Assembly: GCA_934667125.1 (NCBI GenBank)
Contig: CAKULF010000001.1
Location: 62,001 to 126,000 of the forward strand
Direction of reading: 5' to 3'
Length of the DNA stretch: 64,000 nt
From: an uncultured Candidatus Melainabacteria bacterium
GTDB lineage: Bacteria; Cyanobacteriota; Vampirovibrionia; Gastranaerophilales; Gastranaerophilaceae
Of the stretch, positions 47,195-55,506 are shown piece after piece; position 1 is the stretch's first letter; each line of letters starts with the position of its first letter. The position numbers and the translations under genes are program-made. The notes below the pieces were generated by a model, which was not told the DNA's origin, did no database searches, and saw nothing but the letters and a program-made list of their open reading frames with translations.

Positions 47195-48493
47195 ATGAAA
47201 AATATTGATAAAAAATATGATGTTGTAATTATTGGTGGCGGAGTCAGCGGTTGTGCGTGTGCATATAATTGCGCAAAGCTCAAAATGAAAACTTTGTTGG
47301 TTGAAAAAAATAATTTTCTTGGCGGTTTGATGACGGGTGGACTTGTAATTCCGATTATGAAATCTTCTGTTAAAGATTACAATTGTTCTTATTATAAAAC
47401 GCTTGTTAAAACCGCAAAAAAATATAATGCGCAGATTACTTATTCAGATTCTAACGACGGTTGGTTTAATCCTGAGTTGATGAAAATTGTTATTGAGGAT
47501 GTTTTGACTAAAAAAAATGTTGCTTCATATTTGGATATTCTTTTTGAAGCCGAGGTTAGTGAAGCCCAAAAAAAAGATGATGTTATAAAAAAAATAATTT
47601 TAAAATCAAGAACTTTATCAATACCAATCGAGTCGACTATTTTTGTAGATGCTACAGGTTCAGCAGAATTTTCTAAAATAGTTGGTTGCGAATTTTTGAA
47701 TGATAATGAAACTATTCAGCAAAATTCTTTGAGATTTATTGTTGGAAATGTTGATGTTGAAAAATTTGCTCGCTTTATTGAAAAAGTTGATTTAGATAGG
47801 AATATTACCAATACCAATCGAAACGACTTAAAAGATAGTAATAACGAGTTGCATTTTACAACAGCAAGTACATCAAACCCAAATGTTAAGTGGGCTTTGG
47901 ATAAATATTTAAAACAAGGCGTTAAGGATAAAATCTTAAAACCCTCTGATAGAGAATATTTTCAGCTTTTTTCGGTTGCTGGTGGAATAAACCAAGTTGC
48001 TTTCAATTGCCCAAGAATTAATAATTATAAACTTGATCAATTTAGCGCTTCTAAGGAATTAATTGAGGCTAAAAAGGCTATATATCGCCTATTTTGCTTT
48101 GTTAAGAAGTATTTTGAAGGCTTTGAAAATGCAATAATTACCAATATTGCGCCCATTACAGGATTTCGAGAAGAATATAGAGTAAAATGCCGTTATACAT
48201 ATACTTTAGAGGATTTAACAAGCTCAAAGCGCTTTAATAATCCGGTTTTAGAAGCAAATTACGGTATTGATATTCATTCAAAGAACCATAAAACAAAAAA
48301 CAACCAAAATGGCTCAAAAACCGCTTCATACCAGCTTCCTATTGAAAGTTTAATGAGTTATAATTATAAAAATCTTTATTGCATAGGAAAAATTTTAGGC
48401 GCTGATTTTGCAACTCATAGCGCTTTGAGAGTTCAAAAAAGTTGCATGTCTATGGGTGAGGCAGCTGCAAAAGACATTAAAAACAGGCTTTAA
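47195..48493 (+). CDS. FAD-dependent oxidoreductase (FAD_oxidored type)
   Basis: A 432-residue flavoprotein. The N-terminal dinucleotide motif VVIIGGGVSGCACAYNCAKL is followed by VEKNNFLGGLMTGGLVIPIM, which matches the PF12831 group (FAD-dependent oxidoreductases of unknown substrate); a C-terminal LYCIGKILGADFATHSALRVQ closes the FAD site. Four Cys in the first 30 residues and the Gly-Cys-Ala-Cys context are unusual. It appears leaderless and its coding region contains two copies of the TACCAATCG motif. The substrate is unknown. Confidence 0.85.
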   Translation: MKNIDKKYDVVIIGGGVSGCACAYNCAKLKMKTLLVEKNNFLGGLMTGGLVIPIMKSSVKDYNCSYYKTLVKTAKKYNAQITYSDSNDGWFNPELMKIVIEDVLTKKNVASYLDILFEAEVSEAQKKDDVIKKIILKSRTLSIPIESTIFVDATGSAEFSKIVGCEFLNDNETIQQNSLRFIVGNVDVEKFARFIEKVDLDRNITNTNRNDLKDSNNELHFTTASTSNPNVKWALDKYLKQGVKDKILKPSDREYFQLFSVAGGINQVAFNCPRINNYKLDQFSASKELIEAKKAIYRLFCFVKKYFEGFENAIITNIAPITGFREEYRVKCRYTYTLEDLTSSKRFNNPVLEANYGIDIHSKNHKTKNNQNGSKTASYQLPIESLMSYNYKNLYCIGKILGADFATHSALRVQKSCMSMGEAAAKDIKNRL

Positions 48494-48494
48494 G

Positions 48495-49832
48495 CTATTT
48501 TCCAATGCAAAAATGGCTAAATATATTATCCAAAATTTTATCAGTCAAAACTTCGCCAGTTAGCTCATCAAGCTCTAATATTGCTTGTTTAAGGTCAAGC
48601 GTATAAAGATCGGCGCACTCATCTATATATAAGTCGCTGTTTGCAGTTGCTATAACATTTTCAAGTGACTCGTAACATCTTGTTAAAAGCCCCTGTTGGC
48701 GCTTATTTGTGGTGTAATTTGTGTCATTTGGTGATAATTTTGTTATAATTTCTTTAATTTTTTCTTTCAACTTATCAATTCCAAAACCCGTTTTAGAACT
48801 GATTAAAATAGCTTCTTCATCCGTTTTATTGCCTAAATCAGCCTTGGTTTGAACAAAAATAACGTTTTTATCTTTCGCTAAATCAAGCAAAGAATTATCG
48901 ATTTCAGATTTATCTTTTTCAAATAAAAATATTACAATTTCAGAATTTTTAATCGTTTCTATTGAATTATCAATCCCGATTTTTTCAACCACATCGGCGT
49001 TTTTCTTATCTCGGACTCCTGCTGTGTCAATAAAATTAATTAAATAACCATCCAGATTAATACTTTCATTGATTGTATCTCGAGTTGTGCCTTCGATATT
49101 GGTTACAATTGAGCGATTATAGTTTAAAAGTGCGTTAAATAGCGAGCTTTTGCCCACATTTGGGCAACCGATTAAACAAGCACTTATGCCATCTCTTATA
49201 AAATTGTGGCTTTTAGAGTTATCTAATATCGATTTTATTTCTGTCATTTTATCAGTACATATCGAAACGACATAATTTTTATCAATTTCAGCAACATCTT
49301 CAGGAAAATCGATTGTTGCGATTAATTTTGAATATAAATTTATTAAATCTTCTTTTAAATTATTAATTTTATTTTTTAAGTAGCCATCAAGGTTAGAAAG
49401 CGAATTTTGAGCCGACTTCACGCTTTTTGATTCAATAATATCCATAACGGCTTCTGCTTGGGATAAATCAATTCTATGATTTAAAAACGCACGCTTTGTA
49501 AATTCGCCTTTATCGGCTATTCTTGCTCCATAGGACAATAATATTTCAATTAATTCATTAATAATGGTCATAGACCCATGGGTTTGAAATTCTATAACGT
49601 CTTCGCCCGTATAGCTATGTGGCGCAACGAAAGGCAGCAATATTATTTCATCTAATTTATTATTATTTTTATCTAAAATATGCCCATGGTTAATCATTTT
49701 CGGCTTAATTTCTTTTGAAAAAACCTTTTTAGCAATCTCAAAAGCCTTTGGCCCTGACATTCTAACTATTCCAACGGCGCCTTTTGCCATTGGAGTGATT
49801 AGTGCAACAATTGTATCAAAATTATAATCCAT
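48495..49832 (-). CDS. mnmE: tRNA modification GTPase MnmE
   Basis: A 445-residue enzyme that modifies the wobble uridine of tRNA together with MnmG. The tetrahydrofolate-binding N-terminus (TIVALITPMAKGAVGIVRMS), a helical domain, the inserted GTPase (GCPNVGKSSLFNALLNYNRS, G2 region EGTTRDTI, DTAG) and the C-terminal CIGK with catalytic Cys (FSHFCIGK) are all present. TAAAAT ends six bases before the ATG and there is no ribosome site. It is divergent from yidC, as often found in the rpmH-rnpA-yidC-mnmE neighbourhood. Confidence 0.97.
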   Translation of the reverse strand: MDYNFDTIVALITPMAKGAVGIVRMSGPKAFEIAKKVFSKEIKPKMINHGHILDKNNNKLDEIILLPFVAPHSYTGEDVIEFQTHGSMTIINELIEILLSYGARIADKGEFTKRAFLNHRIDLSQAEAVMDIIESKSVKSAQNSLSNLDGYLKNKINNLKEDLINLYSKLIATIDFPEDVAEIDKNYVVSICTDKMTEIKSILDNSKSHNFIRDGISACLIGCPNVGKSSLFNALLNYNRSIVTNIEGTTRDTINESINLDGYLINFIDTAGVRDKKNADVVEKIGIDNSIETIKNSEIVIFLFEKDKSEIDNSLLDLAKDKNVIFVQTKADLGNKTDEEAILISSKTGFGIDKLKEKIKEIITKLSPNDTNYTTNKRQQGLLTRCYESLENVIATANSDLYIDECADLYTLDLKQAILELDELTGEVLTDKILDNIFSHFCIGK

Positions 49833-49896
49833 TTTTAAATTTTACCATGTTTATAGTAAAATGAACACAAGACTATTTTATTTAGAGGAGAAAATA

Positions 49897-50991
49897 ATGG
49901 ATTTTGTATCATTAACTATAAACATTTTAGGTCAATTAGCGCATTTTGCAGGCTCTTACGGCATGGCGATTATAATTTTTACTATATTAATGCGTTTGTG
50001 TTTGTGGCCAATTAACGTGAGCCAACAACGTTCCATGAAAAATATGCAAAGCTTGACGCCTAAAATGAAGATGATTCAAGAGAAATATAAAAATAATCCG
50101 CAAGTTATGCAACAAAAAATGATGGAATTTTATAAAGAGCATAACTTCAACCCGACGGCAGGGTGTTTACCTATGTTAATTCAAATCCCTGTATTTATTA
50201 TGCTATATAGCGCTTTGATGAGTCCGCAATTCATTCAAATGGCTGGAAATACACATTTTCTATTTATCAATCGTCTTGATTCAACAATCAAATCAAACGC
50301 AGGTATATCTTTAGATAATGTATTTTCAGTTACTAAAAACGCTCAATTCCAATCAGGAAAGACAGCAACAGTATATATTGGGGATGAAAAATTAACAGAT
50401 GTTAAAATTGAAAAACCTCAAAAAGCGGTTTCTATTCAAGGCGAACTTGAAAGCGGAAAACCCGTAGAATTAAAGGTTTCATTGGATAGCTTAAATCTTA
50501 AATTCTCTCAACTTGATAAAGTTAAAAAAGCTGAATTGTCAGTTATGAATATCATGACAAAAGAAACAGAAAACGTTGAATTCACTCGTCGTGGCGACAT
50601 TTTAACGGCTAGTGTTCCAACAGTTCCTGCGCAAAATAATATGCACTATGATGTTATGATATTAGTTGCGTTGTTTGGTATAACTATTTGGTTATCTCAA
50701 AAAGTAATGATGGCAACAACTTCAACCAAAAATCAAGACCCTCAACAAGCAGCAATTCAAAAATCAATGGGCACAATCATGCCAATTATGATTATTTTGA
50801 CTTTTGTATTTATTCCAATTCCTGCAGGTGCTTTATTATATCTTGTTACAAGCAATATTTTCCAAATTTTCCAAACAATTGCTATTAATAAACAACTTGA
50901 AATTGAAGAAAATAAGAAAAATGAAGCTAAAGACGACAAAGTGATTGAAGCTAAGGTTGTTGAATCCAAAACCGTTGAAGAAAAGAAATAA
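49897..50991 (+). CDS. yidC: YidC/Oxa1 membrane protein insertase with a mid-core insertion
   Basis: A 364-residue insertase from the ATG at 49897 (AGAGGAGAAAATA upstream); the earlier ATG at 49861 has no site. The core helices include YGMAIIIFTILMRLCLWPIN with the Arg of the hydrophilic groove, then GCLPMLIQIPVFIMLYSALM. An insertion of about 120 mostly beta residues (about 130-250) lies between this segment and the next core helices (YDVMILVALFGITIWLSQKV). There is no large N-terminal periplasmic domain. The position of the insertion resembles that of cyanobacterial YidC as I recall. The charged C-terminal tail has Glu/Lys repeats. Confidence 0.95.
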   Translation: MDFVSLTINILGQLAHFAGSYGMAIIIFTILMRLCLWPINVSQQRSMKNMQSLTPKMKMIQEKYKNNPQVMQQKMMEFYKEHNFNPTAGCLPMLIQIPVFIMLYSALMSPQFIQMAGNTHFLFINRLDSTIKSNAGISLDNVFSVTKNAQFQSGKTATVYIGDEKLTDVKIEKPQKAVSIQGELESGKPVELKVSLDSLNLKFSQLDKVKKAELSVMNIMTKETENVEFTRRGDILTASVPTVPAQNNMHYDVMILVALFGITIWLSQKVMMATTSTKNQDPQQAAIQKSMGTIMPIMIILTFVFIPIPAGALLYLVTSNIFQIFQTIAINKQLEIEENKKNEAKDDKVIEAKVVESKTVEEKK

Positions 50992-51076
50992 ATATCCTAC
51001 AAAAATTTTATTTTTATCTTAAAAGCTTTATTCAAAGCATAATTTATAATAAAATCGTTGTAAAAGGGCTATTATT

Positions 51077-52390
51077 TTGAGTGAAAAATTAATTATAAAA
51101 GGTCAAAACCCCGCAAATGGGGAAGTATCAATAAGTGGAGCAAAAAATTCTGTCTTAAAGCTTATGGCAGCTTCGCTTTTGTGTTCAGATAAATGCACAA
51201 TATACAACGTTCCGGATTTGTCGGATGTTGAGATTATGCTTGAAGTTTTGGGCGAATTGGGCGCTAAAACAGAATATAACAAAAACCTTAAAAAAATTGA
51301 AATCGATTCAACTTCAATCGTTAATTACACGGCAGGGAAAGAACATGTTTCTAAAATGCGTGCAAGTTTTTGCGTTTTAGGAGCGTTAGTTGGAAGATTA
51401 AATATCGCTAAAGTTGCTCTCCCTGGGGGCTGTAAAATTGGCGAAAGACGTGTCAACTTTCATATTAAAGGCTTAGAAGCCTTGGGTTGTGAATGTAAAA
51501 TTGATGATGGCTTTGTAGTTGCAAAAACCAACAATTTAAAAGGTAACACTGTTTGTTTTGATATACCGTCAGTTGGAGCGACGGAAAACGTTATGATGGC
51601 TGCTGTTACAGCTTGTGGCACAACTGTTATACAAAACGCTGCGCAAGAACCTGAAATTGTTGATTTAGCAAACTTTTTGCGCTCAATGGGTGCTAAAATC
51701 GAAGGCGCTGGCACGGGTCAAATCGTTATAACAGGTGTTAATCAAAAAGATTTAGTTGGCTGCGAATATACAACAATTCCTGATAGAATTGAAGCTGGAA
51801 CGTATATGAGCATTATCGTAGCTTCTCAAGGTAAAGGAATAATTAAAAATATTTTCCCAAATCATTTAACTTTGTTTACAGGAAAATTGCTTGAAATGGG
51901 CGCAAATATAAGGCTTATTGACCCTAATACCATGGAAGTTTCAAATGATAAACGCTTAAAAGCAATGAATTTTATTACTCAGCCATACCCTGGGTTTCCA
52001 ACCGACCTGCAAGCGTTAGCTATGGCGCTATTGTGCTGTGCGGATGGAATTTCGGTTGTTACTGAAAGTTTATATGAAAACCGCTTTATGCACGTTGCTG
52101 AGCTTTGGAAAATGGGCGCAAACATTATAGTTAACAAAAAGCACGCTATAATTAAAGGGGTTGACTATTTAGTTGGAACATCGGTTGAATCAACCGACTT
52201 AAGAGCAGGCGCTGCTTTAGTTACAGCTGCGGTTAATGCAAAAGGCGAAACCGAAATAGGAACTTTAAAACATATTGATAGAGGTTATGAAAATTTCGTT
52301 CAAAAGCTTAATGGGCTTGGAATTGACGCAACAAGAATAAATGTTCCCGAAATGGCTTATAGCGAGGAAATTGACGATGCAAGAGTATAA
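51077..52390 (+). CDS. murA: UDP-N-acetylglucosamine 1-carboxyvinyltransferase
   Basis: A 437-residue enzyme making the first committed precursor of peptidoglycan from UDP-GlcNAc and phosphoenolpyruvate. Catalytic Cys119 lies in ALPGGCKIGERRVN; SGAKNSVLKLMAASLL is the conserved start; LMAMALLCC-like and GYENFVQKLNGLG close the fold. The TTG start at 51077 follows AAAAGGGCTATTA, with moderate site strength. Cys119 makes it fosfomycin-sensitive in principle. The stop overlaps the next gene start at 52377. Confidence 0.96.
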   Translation: MSEKLIIKGQNPANGEVSISGAKNSVLKLMAASLLCSDKCTIYNVPDLSDVEIMLEVLGELGAKTEYNKNLKKIEIDSTSIVNYTAGKEHVSKMRASFCVLGALVGRLNIAKVALPGGCKIGERRVNFHIKGLEALGCECKIDDGFVVAKTNNLKGNTVCFDIPSVGATENVMMAAVTACGTTVIQNAAQEPEIVDLANFLRSMGAKIEGAGTGQIVITGVNQKDLVGCEYTTIPDRIEAGTYMSIIVASQGKGIIKNIFPNHLTLFTGKLLEMGANIRLIDPNTMEVSNDKRLKAMNFITQPYPGFPTDLQALAMALLCCADGISVVTESLYENRFMHVAELWKMGANIIVNKKHAIIKGVDYLVGTSVESTDLRAGAALVTAAVNAKGETEIGTLKHIDRGYENFVQKLNGLGIDATRINVPEMAYSEEIDDARV

Positions 52391-52697
52391 ACGTTGGTAT
52401 GATTTTGATCCAAATTTACAAAAAGTTATTAACATTTTAAAAAATTATCAAGACGAGCTTAAAGAACAGGCAGAAGCGTTTTTAGCAGCTGTTGAAAAGA
52501 AAGTTTCAAAGGAAACTCTTGATAAATATTACGAAATGGCAAAACCGCTAAATGGCGGAAAACGCTGGTATGATAAGGATCCTGTTATATCTAAAACAAT
52601 CGAATTACTTCGAGTTATTCCTCAACAAACCCAAAAACAAACTGCTCAAGCGTTCATGCAAGCGCTTAGGGATAGCGGAGTTAAAATCGACGAATAG
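52377..52697 (+). CDS. small protein with two KRWYDxDP repeats
   Basis: A 106-residue protein from the ATG at 52377, overlapping murA by 14 nt with GAGGAAATTGACG as site. It contains two copies of a short motif: YKRWYDFDPNLQKVINIL at the start and GKRWYDKDPVISKTIELL in the second half, each followed by a helix (about 50 residues apart). It is probably a helical protein of internal duplication. The 3' part overlaps the convergent anti-sigma-like gene by 93 nt. No function assigned. Confidence 0.65.
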   Translation: MQEYKRWYDFDPNLQKVINILKNYQDELKEQAEAFLAAVEKKVSKETLDKYYEMAKPLNGGKRWYDKDPVISKTIELLRVIPQQTQKQTAQAFMQALRDSGVKIDE

Positions 52698-52907
52698 AGG
52701 AAGTTTTAGTTCTTTTTGTTTTGCTTTAAAAATTTGAAGCTTGATTGAATTAGATATTTTAAAATACTCGAAACAGCGATATTCAACCAATTCTTTTAAA
52801 TATTTTGATTGTTGCATTTTTGATTCAAAATTTAATAACTCAGAATTATTCATCTGCTCATCGTAATATTTGCTTATATTTTCCTCAATATCAACTATAT
52901 CAATCAT
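52605..52907 (-). CDS. anti-sigma-like protein lacking the membrane helix
   Basis: A 100-residue protein 4 nt after the ECF sigma gene. It starts MIDIVDIEENISKYYDEQMNN, then SELLNFESKMQQSKYLKEL, the helical pattern of anti-sigma factors (ENI..Y.D.....E...FE.H), but the usual zinc motif HxxxCxxC and the membrane helix are missing. The C-terminal half (KAKQKELKLPLFVDFNSAIP) is antisense to the 106-aa gene, so the real end is uncertain. It may be a cytoplasmic anti-sigma factor. Confidence 0.55.
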   Translation of the reverse strand: MIDIVDIEENISKYYDEQMNNSELLNFESKMQQSKYLKELVEYRCFEYFKISNSIKLQIFKAKQKELKLPLFVDFNSAIPKRLHERLSSLFLGLLRNNSK

Positions 52908-52911
52908 TTTA

Positions 52912-53472
52912 CTATCCTTTTGAATACTTTATAATATTATCTTTAACAAGGGTTCTGGCTCTGGCTATGCGTGATTTAACCGTTCCAATTGTCGAATTTG
53001 TTATGTTTGAGATGGCTTCATAGCTTAAACCTTGAATTTCACGCAGCGCAAGCGGAATTTTATAATGAATAGGAAGATTTTGAATTGATGTCTTTATAAC
53101 ATAATTTAACTCATTATTCAGAAGCTTTTCTTGCGGGTTTAAGCGCTTGTCGTCCTCAACTTCGACTATATTGACGGAACTATCAAGTTCAAGGGTGCTA
53201 AATCGCTTTTTGGATTTTCTAAGATAATCAAAATATGAATTAATTACAATTTGATTTAGCCAAGTCTTAAAATTAGCGGGATTTTTCAGGTTTTTAATGT
53301 TTTTAATAACCTTTATAAAAATATCCTGCATAATGTCGTTTATGTCGTTTGTGTCCTTTTTTAAATACAATAAAGTAACATAAATATTAGATTGTTCCGC
53401 CTTTAAAAGCTCTTCAAGAGCGGATTTGTCATTTTTGATGGCTTTTAACACTAAATTATAATTTTTATCCAT
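52912..53472 (-). CDS. ECF (RpoE-type) sigma factor
   Basis: A 186-residue sigma-70 family protein. Region 2 has LYLKKDTNDINDIMQDIFIKV and the core TWLNQIVINSYFDYLRKSKK, and region 4 has LPIHYKIPLALREIQGLSYEA and GTVKSRIARARTLVKDN. It is followed by an anti-sigma-like gene, the usual pair. The ATG has no strong site. Its targets are not visible in the sequence. Confidence 0.93.
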   Translation of the reverse strand: MDKNYNLVLKAIKNDKSALEELLKAEQSNIYVTLLYLKKDTNDINDIMQDIFIKVIKNIKNLKNPANFKTWLNQIVINSYFDYLRKSKKRFSTLELDSSVNIVEVEDDKRLNPQEKLLNNELNYVIKTSIQNLPIHYKIPLALREIQGLSYEAISNITNSTIGTVKSRIARARTLVKDNIIKYSKG

Positions 53473-53553
53473 AAAATAAAGGTATTAAAAAAGATAATAA
53501 TTCGTTATAATCTAGTTTATAGAATAGAGTGGCTATAAAAATTTTGACAAAAT

Positions 53554-53988
53554 ATGAATATTAAAAAAGTAATTTTATCTAAAATATCTAATATTATTGA
53601 GATTAAATCGATTGAAACAAGGAAAATCGACTCTCAGCTTGATAAATTGGCTTCTTTGATAGCTAAAAGCCCAGCAATTGTTCATTTTTATCCTACTAAT
53701 GATGAAAAGTTAAATATTGATTTTGCGCAAAAATTAAGACAATTAACCTCAATTTTTAACTCTTATTTTGTTGTAGTTAATAGGCTTGATATAGCTAAAA
53801 TTGCTGAGTCTGACGGGGTTTTGTTTAATAAAGACGGATATAATTATAAATATTTTGATAAATTTTTCCATGATGATAAATTTATCGCTTATGATTTTCA
53901 ACATGCACAATGTAATTTAGATATAAAAAATTTCGACTACGTTATTAATTCTTCCGCAGTCGAAACCTTTAATATTATTGAATTATAG
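53554..53988 (+). CDS. ThiE/TenI-like fragment or domain protein, 144 aa
   Basis: The middle of the protein (RQLTSIFNSYFVVVNRLDIA, KIAESDGVLFNK) resembles the part of thiamine-phosphate synthase that runs from the helix through the (F/I)NDR-type strand to the DGVH strand of the TIM barrel. The usual 200 residues are reduced to 144, so the barrel is incomplete: the N-terminal strands are shortened and the last strands are missing. It has no ribosome site and converges with murE (2 nt between stops). It may be a ThiE relic or a TenI-like regulator. Confidence 0.5.
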   Translation: MNIKKVILSKISNIIEIKSIETRKIDSQLDKLASLIAKSPAIVHFYPTNDEKLNIDFAQKLRQLTSIFNSYFVVVNRLDIAKIAESDGVLFNKDGYNYKYFDKFFHDDKFIAYDFQHAQCNLDIKNFDYVINSSAVETFNIIEL

Positions 53989-53990
53989 AC

Positions 53991-55454
53991 TTATTCACCT
54001 TTGAAAACTTTAAGAGCTTCTTCTCTATCATCAAAATGAATTGTCTTATCTTTTAAAATTTGATAGTTTTCGTGTCCTTTTCCTGCTAAAACCAAAACGT
54101 CATTTTCGCTTGAAATATCTTTTAGAAGCTTGATAGCAAGGCGTCTGTCGGGTTCAACAAAAACAGTTTTTGGGTTGATTAAATTCAAACCTGATAAGAT
54201 ATCTGTAATGATTTGTTGAGGGTCTTCTTGGCGAGGATTGTCAGATGTGATAATAATTTTATCAGACATTTGTTGAGCAATTTTACCCATTTTAGGGCGT
54301 TTTGTACAATCTCTGTTGCCGCCGCAACCAAACATGCATATCAAATTGCCATCTTTTGGAGTTAATTCTCTTGCTGCTCTTAAAATGTTTTCAAGCCCAT
54401 CAGGAGTGTGTGCATAGTCAACAATTACCATAGGAGAAGTTGAAACTATTTCAAAACGGCCTGCAACGCTTCTTGTAACTTCAAGAGCTTCTTTGATTGT
54501 TTGTAATTTAATTCCATTAACAAGTCCAACACCGATTGAAGCAAGAGAGTTGTAAACACTGAACATGCCGTTTAAATGAAGCTTAAATTCAACACATTCA
54601 TCTTTATAACAGCAATCAAATTTAACGCCATCAGGCATAAATTCAATATTTTTAGCCATTAAATCAGCTTTATTTTTAACACCGTAAGTCAAAATATCAA
54701 CTCTATCTGCTACAACCTCTTCAAGACGTTTAGCATATTTATCATCAGCATTAATTACAGCGCTGTTGCCTTCTTTTAAGCTCTTGAACAGTTTTGCTTT
54801 AGCGTTAAAATAGTTTTCCATTGTAATATGATAATCAAGGTGATCTTGAGTCAAATTAGTGAAAACCGCCGTTGAAAAATTACAATTTTTAACCCTAAAT
54901 TGCTCAAGCGCATGGCTTGAAACTTCTGTTATAACGTTTAAAATATCGTTTTTAAGGATTTTTTGCAATGTAGCCTGCATTTGCGGAGCTTGAGGAGTTG
55001 TGTGTTTTGCTTCAAGATAATCGTCTTTTGAAGATAATTTATAGCCTAAAGTCCCGATTAAAGCGCATTTTTTGTTGTCTTGTTCAAATATTTTTTGAAC
55101 CAAATGCGCAACGGTTGTTTTGCCGTTTGTTCCTGTAACGCCAATCAAATTAAGCTCATTAGACGGATGATGATAAAAAGCCGCAGCCAAATCGGCAATA
55201 CTTTCTTGAGTTGATTTAACAATAATTTGCGGAATTTCAATATTTAAAGGCTTTTCACACATTAAAGCGACAGCGCCTTTTTCAAAAGCTTTTTGCGCAA
55301 AGTCATGTCCGTCAACGTGTTCGCCTTTTAAACAAACAAAAATTTCGTGTGAATTAATTGTGTTGGAATTGTATGAAATCCCCTTAATATCAACGTCTTT
55401 GTAGTTTAATTTGTCCACTACATCAATATATTTAATTAAACTTTCTAAATTCAT
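53991..55454 (-). CDS. murE: UDP-MurNAc-tripeptide synthetase (mDAP-adding)
   Basis: A 487-residue Mur ligase. The ATP motif is GVTGTNGKTT (107-114), the metal motif HTTPQAPQMQ, the middle DYAHTPDGLENIL and the specificity motif SDNPRQEDP, which is the DNPR of enzymes adding meso-diaminopimelate. So the wall is of diderm or cyanobacterial type. AGAGGTATGAT precedes the ATG. It is the last gene of the minus-strand cluster rsmH, ftsL-like, ftsI, murE. Confidence 0.97.
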   Translation of the reverse strand: MNLESLIKYIDVVDKLNYKDVDIKGISYNSNTINSHEIFVCLKGEHVDGHDFAQKAFEKGAVALMCEKPLNIEIPQIIVKSTQESIADLAAAFYHHPSNELNLIGVTGTNGKTTVAHLVQKIFEQDNKKCALIGTLGYKLSSKDDYLEAKHTTPQAPQMQATLQKILKNDILNVITEVSSHALEQFRVKNCNFSTAVFTNLTQDHLDYHITMENYFNAKAKLFKSLKEGNSAVINADDKYAKRLEEVVADRVDILTYGVKNKADLMAKNIEFMPDGVKFDCCYKDECVEFKLHLNGMFSVYNSLASIGVGLVNGIKLQTIKEALEVTRSVAGRFEIVSTSPMVIVDYAHTPDGLENILRAARELTPKDGNLICMFGCGGNRDCTKRPKMGKIAQQMSDKIIITSDNPRQEDPQQIITDILSGLNLINPKTVFVEPDRRLAIKLLKDISSENDVLVLAGKGHENYQILKDKTIHFDDREEALKVFKGE

Positions 55455-55506
55455 ATCATACCTCTAGTCTTTTCTTTTTATTTTATCAAAAAAATCGCAA
55501 ATGGTG

